A DNA stretch of 41,538 nt from an uncultured Elusimicrobia bacterium (GTDB lineage: Bacteria; Elusimicrobiota; Elusimicrobia; Elusimicrobiales; UBA9959): the NCBI GenBank assembly GCA_937870775.1, contig CALMZU010000306.1, positions 1 to 41,538 of the forward strand, given 5' to 3'. Below are positions 26,924 through 36,992 of the stretch, piece after piece (positions within the stretch are counted from its first letter, which is position 1; each line of letters starts with the position of its first letter). The notes beneath the pieces were generated by a model that was not told the origin of the DNA, searched no databases, and saw nothing but the letters and a program-made list of their open reading frames with translations. The position numbers and the translations under genes are program-made.

Positions 26924-27399
26924 AGTATGCCGGTCCGCCGTTTGAGCCCGTAGAAGACCTGGAAGATGACCGGCACCGCGATAGCGTTGAGGAAGGGCCC
27001 GGCGAGGAAGATCTTAAGGCCGAGCGGGTTGATCCTGGAGAACACCAGGCTCAGCCCCTGGTAGAAGAGCATGCACACCCACGACAGCGCGAGCGCGGCC
27101 ACGACCTGCGAGAACGGGCTGTCCATGTCGAAATGGTGCTTCATCACGTAGACGCCGTAGGCCATCAGGGAATAGGTCAGCGCGTAGCCGCCGAACATGT
27201 TGGCGCCGAGCATGTCGGCGTAGAGGCCGAGCGCGAAGCCCCAGGTTATGGCGCGCACGGGGCCGGCCAGTATCGCCACGGCGAGGGCCGCCGAGAAGAT
27301 CAGGTCGGGCGCCAGCCCGAAGAAGGCCAGGTTCTGCGTCCACCACCAGTAGAACACGCCCGTGGCGATGTAAAGTATGATCTCCAGTATCAGGCTCAT
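26920..27399 (-). CDS. mreD: Rod shape-determining protein MreD
   Basis: Small multi-TM protein between mreC and mrdA; MSLILEIILYIATGVFYWWWTQNLAFFGLAPDLIF. Confidence 0.85.
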   Translation of the reverse strand: MSLILEIILYIATGVFYWWWTQNLAFFGLAPDLIFSAALAVAILAGPVRAITWGFALGLYADMLGANMFGGYALTYSLMAYGVYVMKHHFDMDSPFSQVVAALALSWVCMLFYQGLSLVFSRINPLGLKIFLAGPFLNAIAVPVIFQVFYGLKRRTGIL

Positions 27400-28259
27400 T
27401 TCTTCTCCGCCATGACCGCGGCGGCCGCCGGCTCGGGCTGCAGGCCGCGCCTGATCACGAAAACTTCCTTGAGGGTGTTGACGTTGACGGCCGGAGCGAC
27501 GTCGGCCGTGACGAAGTTCATGAACGACTCGCGCGGATAGACCTTGGTCACCTTGCCCACCGGCACGCCCGACGGGAACAGCAGGCCGCCCGCGGCCGTG
27601 GTCAGCTCGGCGCCGGCGGCGAGCGAGCTCTCCTCGGGCACGTAGTTCACCTTCAGCAGCCAGGTGCCCTTGCCCTCGACGAGCGCCTCCATCCCGGACG
27701 GCGCGATGGAGCAGACCGCCGAGGCGGCGGCGTTCGTCAGCAGCAGCACCTTGGAAAATCTGGGGTACACCTCGAACACGCGGCCGGCGAGGCCGGCCCT
27801 GTCGTCCTGCATGCCGAGCACGGTGTCGTTGACGGCTATGCCGTCGTCGGAGCCCTTGTCGATGTAGAAGGAGCCGTACCAGTCGGAAGGGGTCTTGCCG
27901 ACGACGCGCGCCCAGGAACCGGACCACGGCATGGAACGCGACAGCTTCAGCTCGCGGGTCAGCCTGTCGTTCTCGGCGGTCAGCGCCGAGGCGTTCTGCA
28001 GGTTCACCTCGAGGTTGCGGAGCTTCTCCTTGAGCGCGCGGTTCTCCTGGTCGGTCTTAAGGATGCCTATGAAATTGGAGGGGACATTGCGGACGAAATG
28101 GCCGTACTTCGCGCCGTAATGCATCGACGGGTAGAAGCTGTAGCTCACCGCGACGCGCGCGGTGTGGGCCATCTTCGAAGCGGGGAACAACAGGATAAGT
28201 ACCGACAGGACGGCAAAAAATACTATCGCGTAGTTGGCTGCGTCTTTCTCTCTGCTCAT
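27396..28259 (-). CDS. mreC: Rod shape-determining protein MreC
   Basis: TM then coiled coil; VVGKTPSDWYGSFYIDKGSDDGIAVNDTVLG. Confidence 0.95.
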   Translation of the reverse strand: MSREKDAANYAIVFFAVLSVLILLFPASKMAHTARVAVSYSFYPSMHYGAKYGHFVRNVPSNFIGILKTDQENRALKEKLRNLEVNLQNASALTAENDRLTRELKLSRSMPWSGSWARVVGKTPSDWYGSFYIDKGSDDGIAVNDTVLGMQDDRAGLAGRVFEVYPRFSKVLLLTNAAASAVCSIAPSGMEALVEGKGTWLLKVNYVPEESSLAAGAELTTAAGGLLFPSGVPVGKVTKVYPRESFMNFVTADVAPAVNVNTLKEVFVIRRGLQPEPAAAAVMAEKK

Positions 28260-28264
28260 CGCAA

Positions 28265-28314
28265 GTCCCTGAAGGGACCCGCTTGAAAGACTACCCCCCC
28301 TTGCGGGGGGTTAG
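28265..28314 (-). promoter_or_regulatory. Tandem hairpins between mreB and mreC (one spans the mreB stop codon)
   Basis: GTCCC-TGAA-GGGAC (28265-28278) and CTACCCCCCC-TTGC-GGGGGGTTAG (28291-28314). Confidence 0.5.
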
Positions 28315-29351
28315 TTGCGGTAAGACTTGAGGAATTCGGGCCTCTGCTGGATCTTGTCCAGCTCTTCGAGATACTTGCCGCAGCCCAGCGCGACGCAGCT
28401 CAGGGGATCGGCGGCCCGGTGAACGGGCAGCTCGGTCTCCTGCCGGATGAGCTCGGGGAAGCCGCGGAGCAGCGACCCGCCGCCCGCCAGCACCATGCCG
28501 CGGTCCACGAGGTCCGACGACAGTTCCGGGGGCGTCTCTTCCAGCACCTGCTTTATGATGTCAACGATGAGCTGCACAGGCTCCATCAGGGCCTGCCTGA
28601 TCTCTTCCGAGGTCACTAGAATCGTCTTGGGCAGACCCTTGGCCTGGTCACGGCCCTTAACCTCAATAGTCTTCTCTTCTTTCAGCGGGAAAACCGAACC
28701 TATCTGTATCTTGACTTCCTCGGCGGTGGTCTCGCCCACGACGAGGTTGTGCTTGCGCCGGAAATACTGCACTATGCAGTCGTCCATCTCGTCGCCGGCA
28801 ACGTCGAGGGACTTGGCAACCACCATGCCGCCGAGGGATATAACGGCCACCTCGGTGGTACCGCCGCCTATGTCGCATATCATGCTGGCGTGAGGCTCCG
28901 AGACCGGCAGGTCGGAACCTATGGCGGCGGCCATCGGCTCCTCTATCAGCGCGACCTCGCGGGCGCCGGCCTGTTCGGCCGACTCCTGCACGGCGCGCTT
29001 CTCCACCTCGGTGATGCCGGAGGGAATGCCTATCACGATCCTCGGGTGCAGGAGGCTCCTCCTGTTGTGCACCTTGCGGATGAAATACTTTATCATCTCC
29101 TGGGTAACTTCGAAGTCGGCTATCACGCCGTTGCGCATCGGGCGCACGGCCGAGATGCTGGAAGGGGTGCGGCCGAGCATCAGCTTGGCCTCGGACCCGA
29201 CCGCCAGCACTTTCCGCCTGTTCTTGTCTATGGCGACGACCGACGGCTCGCGCAGCACGATACCCTTGCCCTTAACGTAGACAAGGGTGTTCGCGGTGCC
29301 GAGGTCTATGCCGATGTCGTTGGAGAACAGGCTGAAAAAGTAGTCGAACAT
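28311..29351 (-). CDS. mreB: Rod shape-determining protein MreB
   Basis: [47 protein letters not shown]. Confidence 0.98.
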   Translation of the reverse strand: MFDYFFSLFSNDIGIDLGTANTLVYVKGKGIVLREPSVVAIDKNRRKVLAVGSEAKLMLGRTPSSISAVRPMRNGVIADFEVTQEMIKYFIRKVHNRRSLLHPRIVIGIPSGITEVEKRAVQESAEQAGAREVALIEEPMAAAIGSDLPVSEPHASMICDIGGGTTEVAVISLGGMVVAKSLDVAGDEMDDCIVQYFRRKHNLVVGETTAEEVKIQIGSVFPLKEEKTIEVKGRDQAKGLPKTILVTSEEIRQALMEPVQLIVDIIKQVLEETPPELSSDLVDRGMVLAGGGSLLRGFPELIRQETELPVHRAADPLSCVALGCGKYLEELDKIQQRPEFLKSYRN

Positions 29352-29376
29352 TTTTCGTTCACCAGGCTCGCGTTCG

Positions 29377-29718
29377 TCAGACCAGTTTAACCAGGGCCAC
29401 CTCGGTGGCGTCGCCGCGGCGGGCGCCCAGCTTCAGTATGCGGGTGAAGCCGCCGTCGCGTTCCTTGTAGCGGGGGGCTATCACTTCGAACACCTTCTGG
29501 TACACGGCCTTGTCCTTTATGACGCGGCGGACCTCGACGCGGCGCTCGTTCTTGGCGTCGGCGATAACGCGCTCGACGACCTTGCGCAGCTCCTTGGCCT
29601 TCGGCAGCGTGGTCTCCACCTTCTCGTGGAGCAGCAGGCTGGAGGCCATGTTGGAGAACATCGCGCGGCGGTGAGAGCCGGTCCTGGAGAGTTTCCTTGC
29701 GCCTAAGTTTCTTGTCAT
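29377..29718 (-). CDS. rplQ: 50S ribosomal protein L17
   Basis: [38 protein letters not shown]. Confidence 0.98.
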   Translation of the reverse strand: MTRNLGARKLSRTGSHRRAMFSNMASSLLLHEKVETTLPKAKELRKVVERVIADAKNERRVEVRRVIKDKAVYQKVFEVIAPRYKERDGGFTRILKLGARRGDATEVALVKLV

Positions 29719-29744
29719 AGCGGTTCCTTAAATGCTTCCTGTTG

Positions 29745-30719
29745 TCAGTCGATCTTCATCCCGAGGTCGAGGCCCATTTCCTTGAGCTTTTCCTTTATCT
29801 CGTCCAGGGATTTCTGACCGAAATTCTTCACGGCCAGCAGGTCGTCCTCGGACTTGCGGACCAGTTCGCCTATCGTGCGGATGCCGGCGACCTTCAGGCA
29901 GTTGGAGGCGCGCGACGAGAGCTCTATCATCTCGACGCCCTGCTCCAGCTTGGAGGCCAGTTCGCCGGCGGGCTCGGCCTTCGCGGCCTCGGCCTTCGCC
30001 GGTTCCTTGGCGGCCTCTTCGGCCGGCAGGAACGGCATGATCGAGCGGCGCAGCAGCGCGGCGGTGTTCTTCACGGCCTCGTCGGGGCTCATCGTCCCGT
30101 CGGTCCAGACCTCGAGCACGAGCTTGTCGTAGTCGGTGCGCTGGCCCACGCGGGCGTTCTCGACGTTGTAGTGCACCTTCTGGATCGGCGAGAATATCGC
30201 GTCCATCGGGATGAACTCCATCGGCAGGTTCATGCGGCTGCGGATCTCCTCGGAGGTCAGGTAGCCGGAACCCTTCGCTATCTCGAGCTCGGCCTCGAAC
30301 TCGGCGCCGCTCTCGACGTGGGCGATCACGAGGTCCTTGTTGATGATCTCGACGTTGGAATTCTCGCGGATGTCGGCGGCGGTCACCGTCTTCTTGCCCT
30401 TCACGCTGATCAGCACGGTCTCGGGGCCGTCGCTGTTCAGGCGCACGCGGAGCTTCTTCAGGTTCAGCACGACGTTGACCACGTCCTCCTGAACGCCGTT
30501 GACGGCGGCGTACTCGTGCTTGGCGCCCTTGATGCGCACGGCCACCACGGCCGCGCCCTCGAGGGAGGAGAGCAGGATGCGCCTGAGCGAGTTGCCTATC
30601 GTGTGGCCGTAGCCCTTCTCATAAGGCTCGGCCGTGAACTTCGCGTAATTGTCCGTTTTCGACTTTTCGTCGATGTTGAGAGCTTCGGGAATTACGAGCT
30701 GTTTAGTGAAAGTGGACAT
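29745..30719 (-). CDS. rpoA: RNA polymerase alpha subunit
   Basis: EPYEKGYGHTIGNSLRRILLSSLEGAAV; C-terminal LSSRASNCLKVAGIRTIGELVRKSEDDLLAVKNFGQKSLDEIKEKL. Confidence 0.98.
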   Translation of the reverse strand: MSTFTKQLVIPEALNIDEKSKTDNYAKFTAEPYEKGYGHTIGNSLRRILLSSLEGAAVVAVRIKGAKHEYAAVNGVQEDVVNVVLNLKKLRVRLNSDGPETVLISVKGKKTVTAADIRENSNVEIINKDLVIAHVESGAEFEAELEIAKGSGYLTSEEIRSRMNLPMEFIPMDAIFSPIQKVHYNVENARVGQRTDYDKLVLEVWTDGTMSPDEAVKNTAALLRRSIMPFLPAEEAAKEPAKAEAAKAEPAGELASKLEQGVEMIELSSRASNCLKVAGIRTIGELVRKSEDDLLAVKNFGQKSLDEIKEKLKEMGLDLGMKID

Positions 30720-30730
30720 TTAAACCTCGC

Positions 30731-31366
30731 TTACTTGGAATAGAACTCGACGATCAGCTGCTCGTCCACGGAGATGCTGGACTCTGCGCGGTCGGGCCAG
30801 CGCACGAGCTTGCCGGTCTTGGAGCCCGCGTCCCACGACAGGAAGCTGGGGCGCTGGGTCGTCTTCTCGGCGTGCTCGAGGCCCTGCTTCACCAGCGCGG
30901 TCTCGGAGGACTTCTGGTCGAGGGTCACCTCGTCGCCGGGCTTCAGCATGGCGGAAGGGATCGACAGGATGCGGCCGTTGACCTTCACGTGGCCGTGGTT
31001 CACGATCTGGCGGGCCGCTTTCAGCGACACCGCGAAACCGAGGCGGCGCACGACGTTGTCGAGGCGGACCTCAAGGAAGCGCAGCAGCGCGGCGCCGGTC
31101 TGGCCCTTGTCCTTCGAGGCGAGGGAGAAGAAGCGCTTGAACTGCGCCTCGCTCACCTGGGCGGACAGGCGGGCTATCTGCTTCTCGCGCAGGTGCTTGC
31201 CGTAGTCCGACATCTTGTTCTGCGGGCCGGAGGAGAAACGCTTCTCCTTGGCGGCCTTCGCGGCGCGGTCCACGAGGCAGTTCGTGTGGCACTTGGTGCC
31301 CTTCAGGAACAGCTTCTGGTTGATCTTCCTGCACTTCTTGCAGCTGGGTCCGGTATATCTCGACAT
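30731..31366 (-). CDS. rpsD: 30S ribosomal protein S4 (zinc-binding C+ form)
   Basis: CKKC...KCHTNC; S4 domain LDNVVRRLGFAVSLKAARQIVNHGHVKVNGR. Confidence 0.97.
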   Translation of the reverse strand: MSRYTGPSCKKCRKINQKLFLKGTKCHTNCLVDRAAKAAKEKRFSSGPQNKMSDYGKHLREKQIARLSAQVSEAQFKRFFSLASKDKGQTGAALLRFLEVRLDNVVRRLGFAVSLKAARQIVNHGHVKVNGRILSIPSAMLKPGDEVTLDQKSSETALVKQGLEHAEKTTQRPSFLSWDAGSKTGKLVRWPDRAESSISVDEQLIVEFYSK

Positions 31367-31395
31367 GTAAAAGTCTCCTTACGTTATCCTGTTGC

Positions 31396-31827
31396 TTACA
31401 CGCGGCGGGCTTTCGGGGGCCTGCAGCCGTTGTGCGGTATCGGGGTGACGTCCTTTATGGACACCACGTGTATGCCGCTCTGCGCGACGGCGCGGATGGC
31501 GGTCTCGCGGCCGGGGCCGGGGCCGCTGACGAAGACCATCGCCTGGCGCACGCCGTAGTCGGCGGCCTTGGCGGCGGCCTTCGAGGCGGTGATCTGCGCG
31601 GCGAAGGGGGTGCCCTTCTTGGTGCCGCGGAAACCGTTGCCGCCCGAGGTGGACCACGCTATCACGCCGCCCTTCTCGTCGGTGAAGGTGATGATGGTGT
31701 TGTTGAACGAGCAGTTCACGTACACGCGGGCGAAAGCCACGGTGCGCACGCGGCGGCGGGGGGCCGCCTTCTGCTCGGGTTTCTTAGCCCCTTCCTGGGG
31801 CTGCTGGTTCTTGTTCTCTTCTGCCAT
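31396..31827 (-). CDS. rpsK: 30S ribosomal protein S11
   Basis: [38 protein letters not shown]. Confidence 0.98.
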   Translation of the reverse strand: MAEENKNQQPQEGAKKPEQKAAPRRRVRTVAFARVYVNCSFNNTIITFTDEKGGVIAWSTSGGNGFRGTKKGTPFAAQITASKAAAKAADYGVRQAMVFVSGPGPGRETAIRAVAQSGIHVVSIKDVTPIPHNGCRPPKARRV

Positions 31828-31851
31828 GTTAGATCTTCCTCCGTGTTATTT

Positions 31852-31873
31852 CCCCCCCGCCTGCGCGGGGGGG
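31852..31873 (-). promoter_or_regulatory. Perfect homopolymeric G/C hairpin between rpsM and rpsK
   Basis: CCCCCCCGC-CTGC-GCGGGGGGG, 9-bp perfect stem. Confidence 0.5.
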
Positions 31874-31880
31874 CTGGGCC

Positions 31881-32279
31881 TTAGGCCTTAGCCGGCGCGG
31901 CCGCGGCCTTGGCGGCCGAACCCACAGTGCGGCGGCGGCCGCGGCGGGTGCGCCCGTTGGTGCGGGTGCGCTGCCCGCGGACGGGCAGGTTGCGGCGATG
32001 CCTGTAGCCGCGGTAGCTGTTGATCTCAACGTACCGCTTCAGGTTAGCGGTGATCTCGCGGCGAAGTTCGCCCTCGACCTTGTACTCCTTGGAAATCACG
32101 TTGTTCAGAAGACCAACCTGGTCCTCGGTCAGGTCCTTGACCCGCATCTCGGGGTCGATCTGGGCGGAAAGGCCGGCCAGTATCTTCTTGGCCATCGGGC
32201 GGCCGATGCCGTACACATAGGCCAAAGCTATGCCTATCTTCTTGTCCCTCGGTAAGTCCACACCTGCTATACGTGCCAT
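31881..32279 (-). CDS. rpsM: 30S ribosomal protein S13
   Basis: [53 protein letters not shown]. Confidence 0.98.
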   Translation of the reverse strand: MARIAGVDLPRDKKIGIALAYVYGIGRPMAKKILAGLSAQIDPEMRVKDLTEDQVGLLNNVISKEYKVEGELRREITANLKRYVEINSYRGYRHRRNLPVRGQRTRTNGRTRRGRRRTVGSAAKAAAAPAKA

Positions 32280-32345
32280 ACGTTCTCCTTAAGAACACTC
32301 AATCGGTGACAGCGACCGGTTAAAGCCAACAGTCACTGCTCGCTA

Positions 32346-32459
32346 TTAACCCTGGCGCTGCTTGTGGCGCGGGTCGTCGCATATCACGCGCACCACGCCC
32401 TTGCGCTTTACTATCTTGCACTTCACGCAAATCTTCTTGACGCTAGCTCTTACTTTCAT
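32346..32459 (-). CDS. rpmJ: 50S ribosomal protein L36 (not in supplied ORF track)
   Basis: [37 protein letters not shown], read directly on minus strand. Confidence 0.95.
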   Translation of the reverse strand: MKVRASVKKICVKCKIVKRKGVVRVICDDPRHKQRQG

Positions 32460-32470
32460 TGAAGCACCTC

Positions 32471-32692
32471 TTATTTTTCCCTGTAAACGATGCGGCCCTT
32501 GCTCAGGTCGTACGGCGACAGTTCCAGTTTCACCTTATCGCCGGGAAGGATCTTGATATGGTGTATGCGCATCTTGCCCGATATGATGCCCAGTATCACC
32601 TTGCCGGGAGCGATCTCCACCTTGAAGGTGGCGTTAGGCATGGACTCTTTGACTATGCCCTCAATTTCGATCTTTTCGCTGTTTTCCGCCAT
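32471..32692 (-). CDS. infA: Translation initiation factor IF-1
   Basis: [20 protein letters not shown]...[30 protein letters not shown]. Confidence 0.97.
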   Translation of the reverse strand: MAENSEKIEIEGIVKESMPNATFKVEIAPGKVILGIISGKMRIHHIKILPGDKVKLELSPYDLSKGRIVYREK

Positions 32693-32731
32693 ATCTTGAG
32701 TATTATACTAAATATCGCCTCCGGAGCGAAA

Positions 32732-33481
32732 TCACGCCCTGCTGAGCACCTCGCAGCCGTCTTCCGTGACGGCCACGGTATGCTCGTAATGGGCGGCCAG
32801 GCTGCCGTCCGCGGAGACCGCGGTCCAGCCGTCATCCTTCACTATCACGCCGGCGTCGCCGAGGCAGAGCATCGGCTCTATCGCCAGCGTCATCCCCGCT
32901 TTCAGCAGCGGGCCCGAGCCCGGCCTGCCGTAATTCGGTATCGAGGGGTCCTCGTGCATGTGACGGCCTATGCCGTGGCCGGTGAACTCCTTCACCACGC
33001 CCATGCCCCGCCCCTCCGCGTACTGCTGCACCGCCCAGGAAACGTCGCCGAGCCTCGCGCCCGCCTTCACGACGGAGATGGCCCTCTCCAGCGACTCGCG
33101 CGTGACGTCCATCAGGCGCCTCGCGTCGGCGGAGACCTTGCCTATCGCGACGGTTATCGCGGCGTCCCCGTAAAATCCTTCCACCACCGCGCCGAGGTCC
33201 AGGCTGACGATGTCGCCTTCCTTTATCAGGCGCTTCGGGCTGGGGATGCCGTGCACGATCTCCTCGTTGATGGACACGCAGACCGTGGCCGGGTAGCCGC
33301 GGTAGCCGAGGAAGGCGGGCTTCGCGCCGCGGGCCCTGATCTGGGCCTCGGCGAACTTGTCCACGTCGGCCGTGGTCATTCCCGCTTTCACGTACGATTC
33401 GAGCTTTAAAAGAACCTGGGCCACCACGCGCGACGCCTTGCGCATGCTCTCGAGTTCGGACGGCGTCTTTATCTCTATCAC
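32732..33481 (-). CDS. map: Methionine aminopeptidase type I
   Basis: GTG start; SINEEIVHGIPS; VSLDLGAVVEGFYGDAAITV; GHGIGRHMHEDPSIPNYG. Confidence 0.96.
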   Translation of the reverse strand: MIEIKTPSELESMRKASRVVAQVLLKLESYVKAGMTTADVDKFAEAQIRARGAKPAFLGYRGYPATVCVSINEEIVHGIPSPKRLIKEGDIVSLDLGAVVEGFYGDAAITVAIGKVSADARRLMDVTRESLERAISVVKAGARLGDVSWAVQQYAEGRGMGVVKEFTGHGIGRHMHEDPSIPNYGRPGSGPLLKAGMTLAIEPMLCLGDAGVIVKDDGWTAVSADGSLAAHYEHTVAVTEDGCEVLSRA

Positions 33482-33483
33482 GA

Positions 33484-34128
33484 TCAGGCCCTGGACTTGA
33501 GGAGGGCCAGCACCTTCTCTTCCACCGCTTCGGGGGACTGCGCGCCGTCGGCCTCGAGGAAAACGCCCGACGAGCGGTAATAGGCCAGGAGCGGCTCCGT
33601 CTGGTCCTTGTAGACCTGCAGGCGGCGCGCTATGACCTCGGCCTTGTCGTCCTCGCGCGTGAACAGCGGTTTGCCGCACGCGTCGCAGACGCCTTCCTTG
33701 GCCGGGGGGTTGCTGATGACGTTGTAGATCTTCTTGCAGCCGCTGCACGTGCGGCGGGAGCCGAGGCGCTTCGCCACGACGTCGTCGGCGACGTTCAGGA
33801 ACACGACCGCGTCGATGTTCTGGCCGCGCGAGGTGAACCACGCGTCGAGCCCTTCGGCCTGCTCCACGGTGCGCGGGAAGCCGTCGAACATCAGGCCGCG
33901 CGTCTCGGCGGCGAGCCTGTTCTTGAGGACCTCGAGCACCAGCTTGTCGGGGACCAGGCGGCCCGACGACATGTAGGAGGCGACTTCCTGCCCGAGCGGG
34001 CTCTTCTTCGCGAGCTCCTCGCGGAAGATGTCGCCGGTGGAGACGTGGAACAGCGCGAGCTTGGTGACCAGGCCCTTCGCGAGCGTTCCTTTGCCGGAGC
34101 CGGGGGCTCCCAGGAGTATTATGTTCAT
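33484..34128 (-). CDS. adk: Adenylate kinase (zinc lid)
   Basis: MNIILLGAPGSGKGTLAKGL; FDGFPRTVEQAEGL; CSGCKKIYN...CDACGK. Confidence 0.97.
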   Translation of the reverse strand: MNIILLGAPGSGKGTLAKGLVTKLALFHVSTGDIFREELAKKSPLGQEVASYMSSGRLVPDKLVLEVLKNRLAAETRGLMFDGFPRTVEQAEGLDAWFTSRGQNIDAVVFLNVADDVVAKRLGSRRTCSGCKKIYNVISNPPAKEGVCDACGKPLFTREDDKAEVIARRLQVYKDQTEPLLAYYRSSGVFLEADGAQSPEAVEEKVLALLKSRA

Positions 34129-34136
34129 GTCAGTCC

Positions 34137-35465
34137 TCAGCTTCCGACGTTGAACCAGCGGCCCTTTATCCTGGAGTTCTTGTAGAACCCCTCGTAGTTG
34201 CGCATCACAAGATGGGCCTCGGTCTGCGCTATAGTGTCGAGGGCCACGCCCACGACGATCAGGAGCGAGGTGCCGCCGAAGTAGAACGGCACGTTGAACT
34301 TGGCGCGCAGGTAGTCGGGCAGCACCGCTATCGCGGAGACGAACAGCGCGCCGCCGAGCGTGATGCGGTTGAGCACCCACTCGATGTGCTGCGCGGTCGG
34401 CTCGCCGGGGCGTATGCCCGGGATGAAGCCGCCCCACTTCTTCATGTTCTCGGCCAGGTCCTTCGGGTTGATGCTGACGGAGTTGTAGAAGTAGCAGAAG
34501 AAGACGATCAGGGCCACGTAGGCCAGCTGGTACAGCAGGCTGGCGTGGTTCATGAAGGCCATCATCTTCTGCGCCCACGGGGCGTTCGGGTTGAAGGAAC
34601 CGATGGTGTAAGGCACGCTCAGGAGCGACACCGCGAAGATGACCGCGATGACGCCGCTCTGGTCCACCTTCAGCGGCAGGAACGTCGAGGCGCCGCCCAT
34701 CATCTTGCGGCCGACCATGCGCTGCGCGTACTGCACGGGGATCTTGCGCTGCGCGGTCTCCACCCAGATCACGAAGCCGATGATCAGGAGCACCATCGCC
34801 AGGATCAGGATGCCGGAGATCAGGCTTATTTCCTCTATCTGTATCAGTTTCACCATGCCCATCACGGCGGCGGGCAGGCGGTCCACGATGCCGGCGAAGA
34901 TGATCAGCGAGATGCCGTTGCCGATGCCGCGCTCGGTCACCTGCTCGCCAAGCCACATCACGAACACGGTGCCGGTCACGAGGGTCAGCACGGTGACGAA
35001 GTAGAAGCCGAACGTCGGGTTGGAGACGATCGCGGGGCCGCCGCCGGCGTTCATGCGGGTGAGCGCCAGCGTGAGGCCCAGGGACTGGAACGCCGCCAGG
35101 AACAGCGTGAACAGCCGGGTGTACTGCGTTATCCTCTTGCGGCCGCTTTCCCCCTCTTTAGCGAGGCGGTCGAGCACCGGGAAGATATGCGCGCCCTGCA
35201 CGAGGCTCATGATGATGGACGCGTTGATGTAGGGCATCACGCCCATCGAGAAGATCGAGAACCTTCCGAGGGCGCCGCCCGAGAAGATATCCAGGAAGCC
35301 GAGCAGCGAGCCCTTCTGAGATTCGAAAAGGGCCTGCAGCGCGGAGGTGTTGATCCCGGGTATCGGTATCGAGGCGCCGAGCCGGTACACGGCCAGCGCC
35401 CCGAGCACGAAGAATATCCGTTTCTTAAGATCCTGGATCTTGAAGATATCGGTTATCTGTTGCAT
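34137..35465 (-). CDS. secY: Preprotein translocase subunit SecY
   Basis: RLGASIPIPGINTSAL; GVMPYINASIIMSL; GGFIPGIRPGEPTAQHIEWVLNRIT. Confidence 0.98.
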   Translation of the reverse strand: MQQITDIFKIQDLKKRIFFVLGALAVYRLGASIPIPGINTSALQALFESQKGSLLGFLDIFSGGALGRFSIFSMGVMPYINASIIMSLVQGAHIFPVLDRLAKEGESGRKRITQYTRLFTLFLAAFQSLGLTLALTRMNAGGGPAIVSNPTFGFYFVTVLTLVTGTVFVMWLGEQVTERGIGNGISLIIFAGIVDRLPAAVMGMVKLIQIEEISLISGILILAMVLLIIGFVIWVETAQRKIPVQYAQRMVGRKMMGGASTFLPLKVDQSGVIAVIFAVSLLSVPYTIGSFNPNAPWAQKMMAFMNHASLLYQLAYVALIVFFCYFYNSVSINPKDLAENMKKWGGFIPGIRPGEPTAQHIEWVLNRITLGGALFVSAIAVLPDYLRAKFNVPFYFGGTSLLIVVGVALDTIAQTEAHLVMRNYEGFYKNSRIKGRWFNVGS

Positions 35466-35467
35466 TC

Positions 35468-36001
35468 TTATTTGTCCGTCTTGGGCTTCTTAGCCTTCGC
35501 CTTCGCGGGAGCCTTGGCCGGTTCGGCCTTGGGGGCCGGGGCGGCGGCTTCCTTGGAGAGCAGGTCGGCCTTGCCGCCGGCCTTCTCTATCTTCTCCTTC
35601 GCGGACGCGGAGAAAGCGTGGGCCTTCACGTTCAGGGCCTTCTTCAGCTCGCCGTCGCCGAGTATCTTCACCAGGTCGGTGTGCTTCACCAGGCGGGCTT
35701 TCACCATCGCCTCGGGGGTCACTTCCTCGCCGGACTTGAAGCACTTCTCGAGGGAGCTGATGTTCACCCACTCGTAGCGGGTCTGGAACTTAACGTTGCT
35801 GAAGCCGCTCTTGGGGATGCGCCTGAGCAGCGGCATCTGGCCGCCCTCGAAACCCACCGGCTTGGTGCCGCCGGAGGTCGCGCCCTGGCCCTTCTGGCCG
35901 CGGGTAGAGGTCTGACCGTGACCCGAGCCCTGGCCGGTGCCGAGGCGCTTCTTCTTGTGCACGGAACCGTACTTGGGTTTAAGATTGTTCATTCCGACCA
36001 T
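35468..36001 (-). CDS. rplO: 50S ribosomal protein L15
   Basis: KKRLGTGQGSGHGQTSTRGQKGQGA; Ala/Lys/Pro-rich C-terminal tail. Confidence 0.96.
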   Translation of the reverse strand: MVGMNNLKPKYGSVHKKKRLGTGQGSGHGQTSTRGQKGQGATSGGTKPVGFEGGQMPLLRRIPKSGFSNVKFQTRYEWVNISSLEKCFKSGEEVTPEAMVKARLVKHTDLVKILGDGELKKALNVKAHAFSASAKEKIEKAGGKADLLSKEAAAPAPKAEPAKAPAKAKAKKPKTDK

Positions 36002-36040
36002 AGTATTCTCCTGTTATGAATCGTCTGGCAGCGGGACCGC

Positions 36041-36601
36041 TTATTCGGCGCGGCCGCGGATCTTCATTATCTCTTCCTTGCTCTTGAGCCTCTTCAGCGC
36101 GTCGAGCGTCGCGTAGACGGTGTTGAACGCGTTGCGGGTGCCCAGGTTCTTGGTCAGGATGTTCTTGACGCCGCCGGCCTCGAGGACCGCGCGCACGCCG
36201 CCGCCGGCTATAAGGCCGGTGCCGCCCACGGCGGGTTTCATCCACACCTTGCCGGCGCCGAACTTGCCCTCGACCTCGTGCGGTATCGTCGAGTCGAGCA
36301 GCGGGAACTGGAACATCTCTTTGCGGGCCGCCGCGGTGCCCTTCTGGATCGCGCCCTGGACCTCGTTGGACTTGCCGAGGCCCACGCCGACCTTGCCGTT
36401 GTTGTCGCCGACGACGACGAGGGCGTTGAACGAGAAGCGCTTGCCGCCCTTGACCACCTTGGTCACGCGGTTGATCACCACGGTCACGACCTTCTCTTCT
36501 TTCGCGTTGGTGAGGTCGAGCTCCAGGGTCTCGGGGCCCTTGGGGCCGCCGGCCGCGTTGAGTTCCTTGCTGGTCTTGAGCTGTTTCTGGTTTCTGAGCA
36601 T
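36041..36601 (-). CDS. rpsE: 30S ribosomal protein S5
   Basis: [34 protein letters not shown]. Confidence 0.98.
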   Translation of the reverse strand: MLRNQKQLKTSKELNAAGGPKGPETLELDLTNAKEEKVVTVVINRVTKVVKGGKRFSFNALVVVGDNNGKVGVGLGKSNEVQGAIQKGTAAARKEMFQFPLLDSTIPHEVEGKFGAGKVWMKPAVGGTGLIAGGGVRAVLEAGGVKNILTKNLGTRNAFNTVYATLDALKRLKSKEEIMKIRGRAE

Positions 36602-36614
36602 GTTCGCGTCTCCC

Positions 36615-36977
36615 TTAGAATTTGAGTCCCGCTTCGCGGGCGGCGTCGGCCAGGGCCTTTATGCGGCCGTGGTATATCCTGCCGCCGCGGTCGAAGCAGA
36701 CCTCCGACACGCCGCCGGCGATCGCGCGCTTCGCGAGAAGGGCGCCCACCTGCTTGGCGGTGTCGATGCTCTTGCCCGACTTCGCCTTGGCCTTCAGTTC
36801 CTTCTCCAGGCTGGAGGCGGAGGCTACGGTGGTGCCCTTCGCGTCGTCTATGACCTGGGCGTAGATGTACTTGGTGCCGCGGTACACGCTGAGGCGCGGG
36901 CGGACGATGCCGTTAGCCAGCAGCTTGCTCCTGGAACGGGCCTTGCGGAATTCGTAACGTTCTTGTTTGCTTATCAT
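36615..36977 (-). CDS. rplR: 50S ribosomal protein L18
   Basis: [56 protein letters not shown]. Confidence 0.98.
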   Translation of the reverse strand: MISKQERYEFRKARSRSKLLANGIVRPRLSVYRGTKYIYAQVIDDAKGTTVASASSLEKELKAKAKSGKSIDTAKQVGALLAKRAIAGGVSEVCFDRGGRIYHGRIKALADAAREAGLKF

Positions 36978-36992
36978 ATTCGTTCTCCCGGG

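Noticed and set aside
25223-26953. 576-aa plus-strand ORF antisense to mrdA
   Set aside because: Shadow ORF; the PBP2 SxxK and KTG motifs are on the minus strand.
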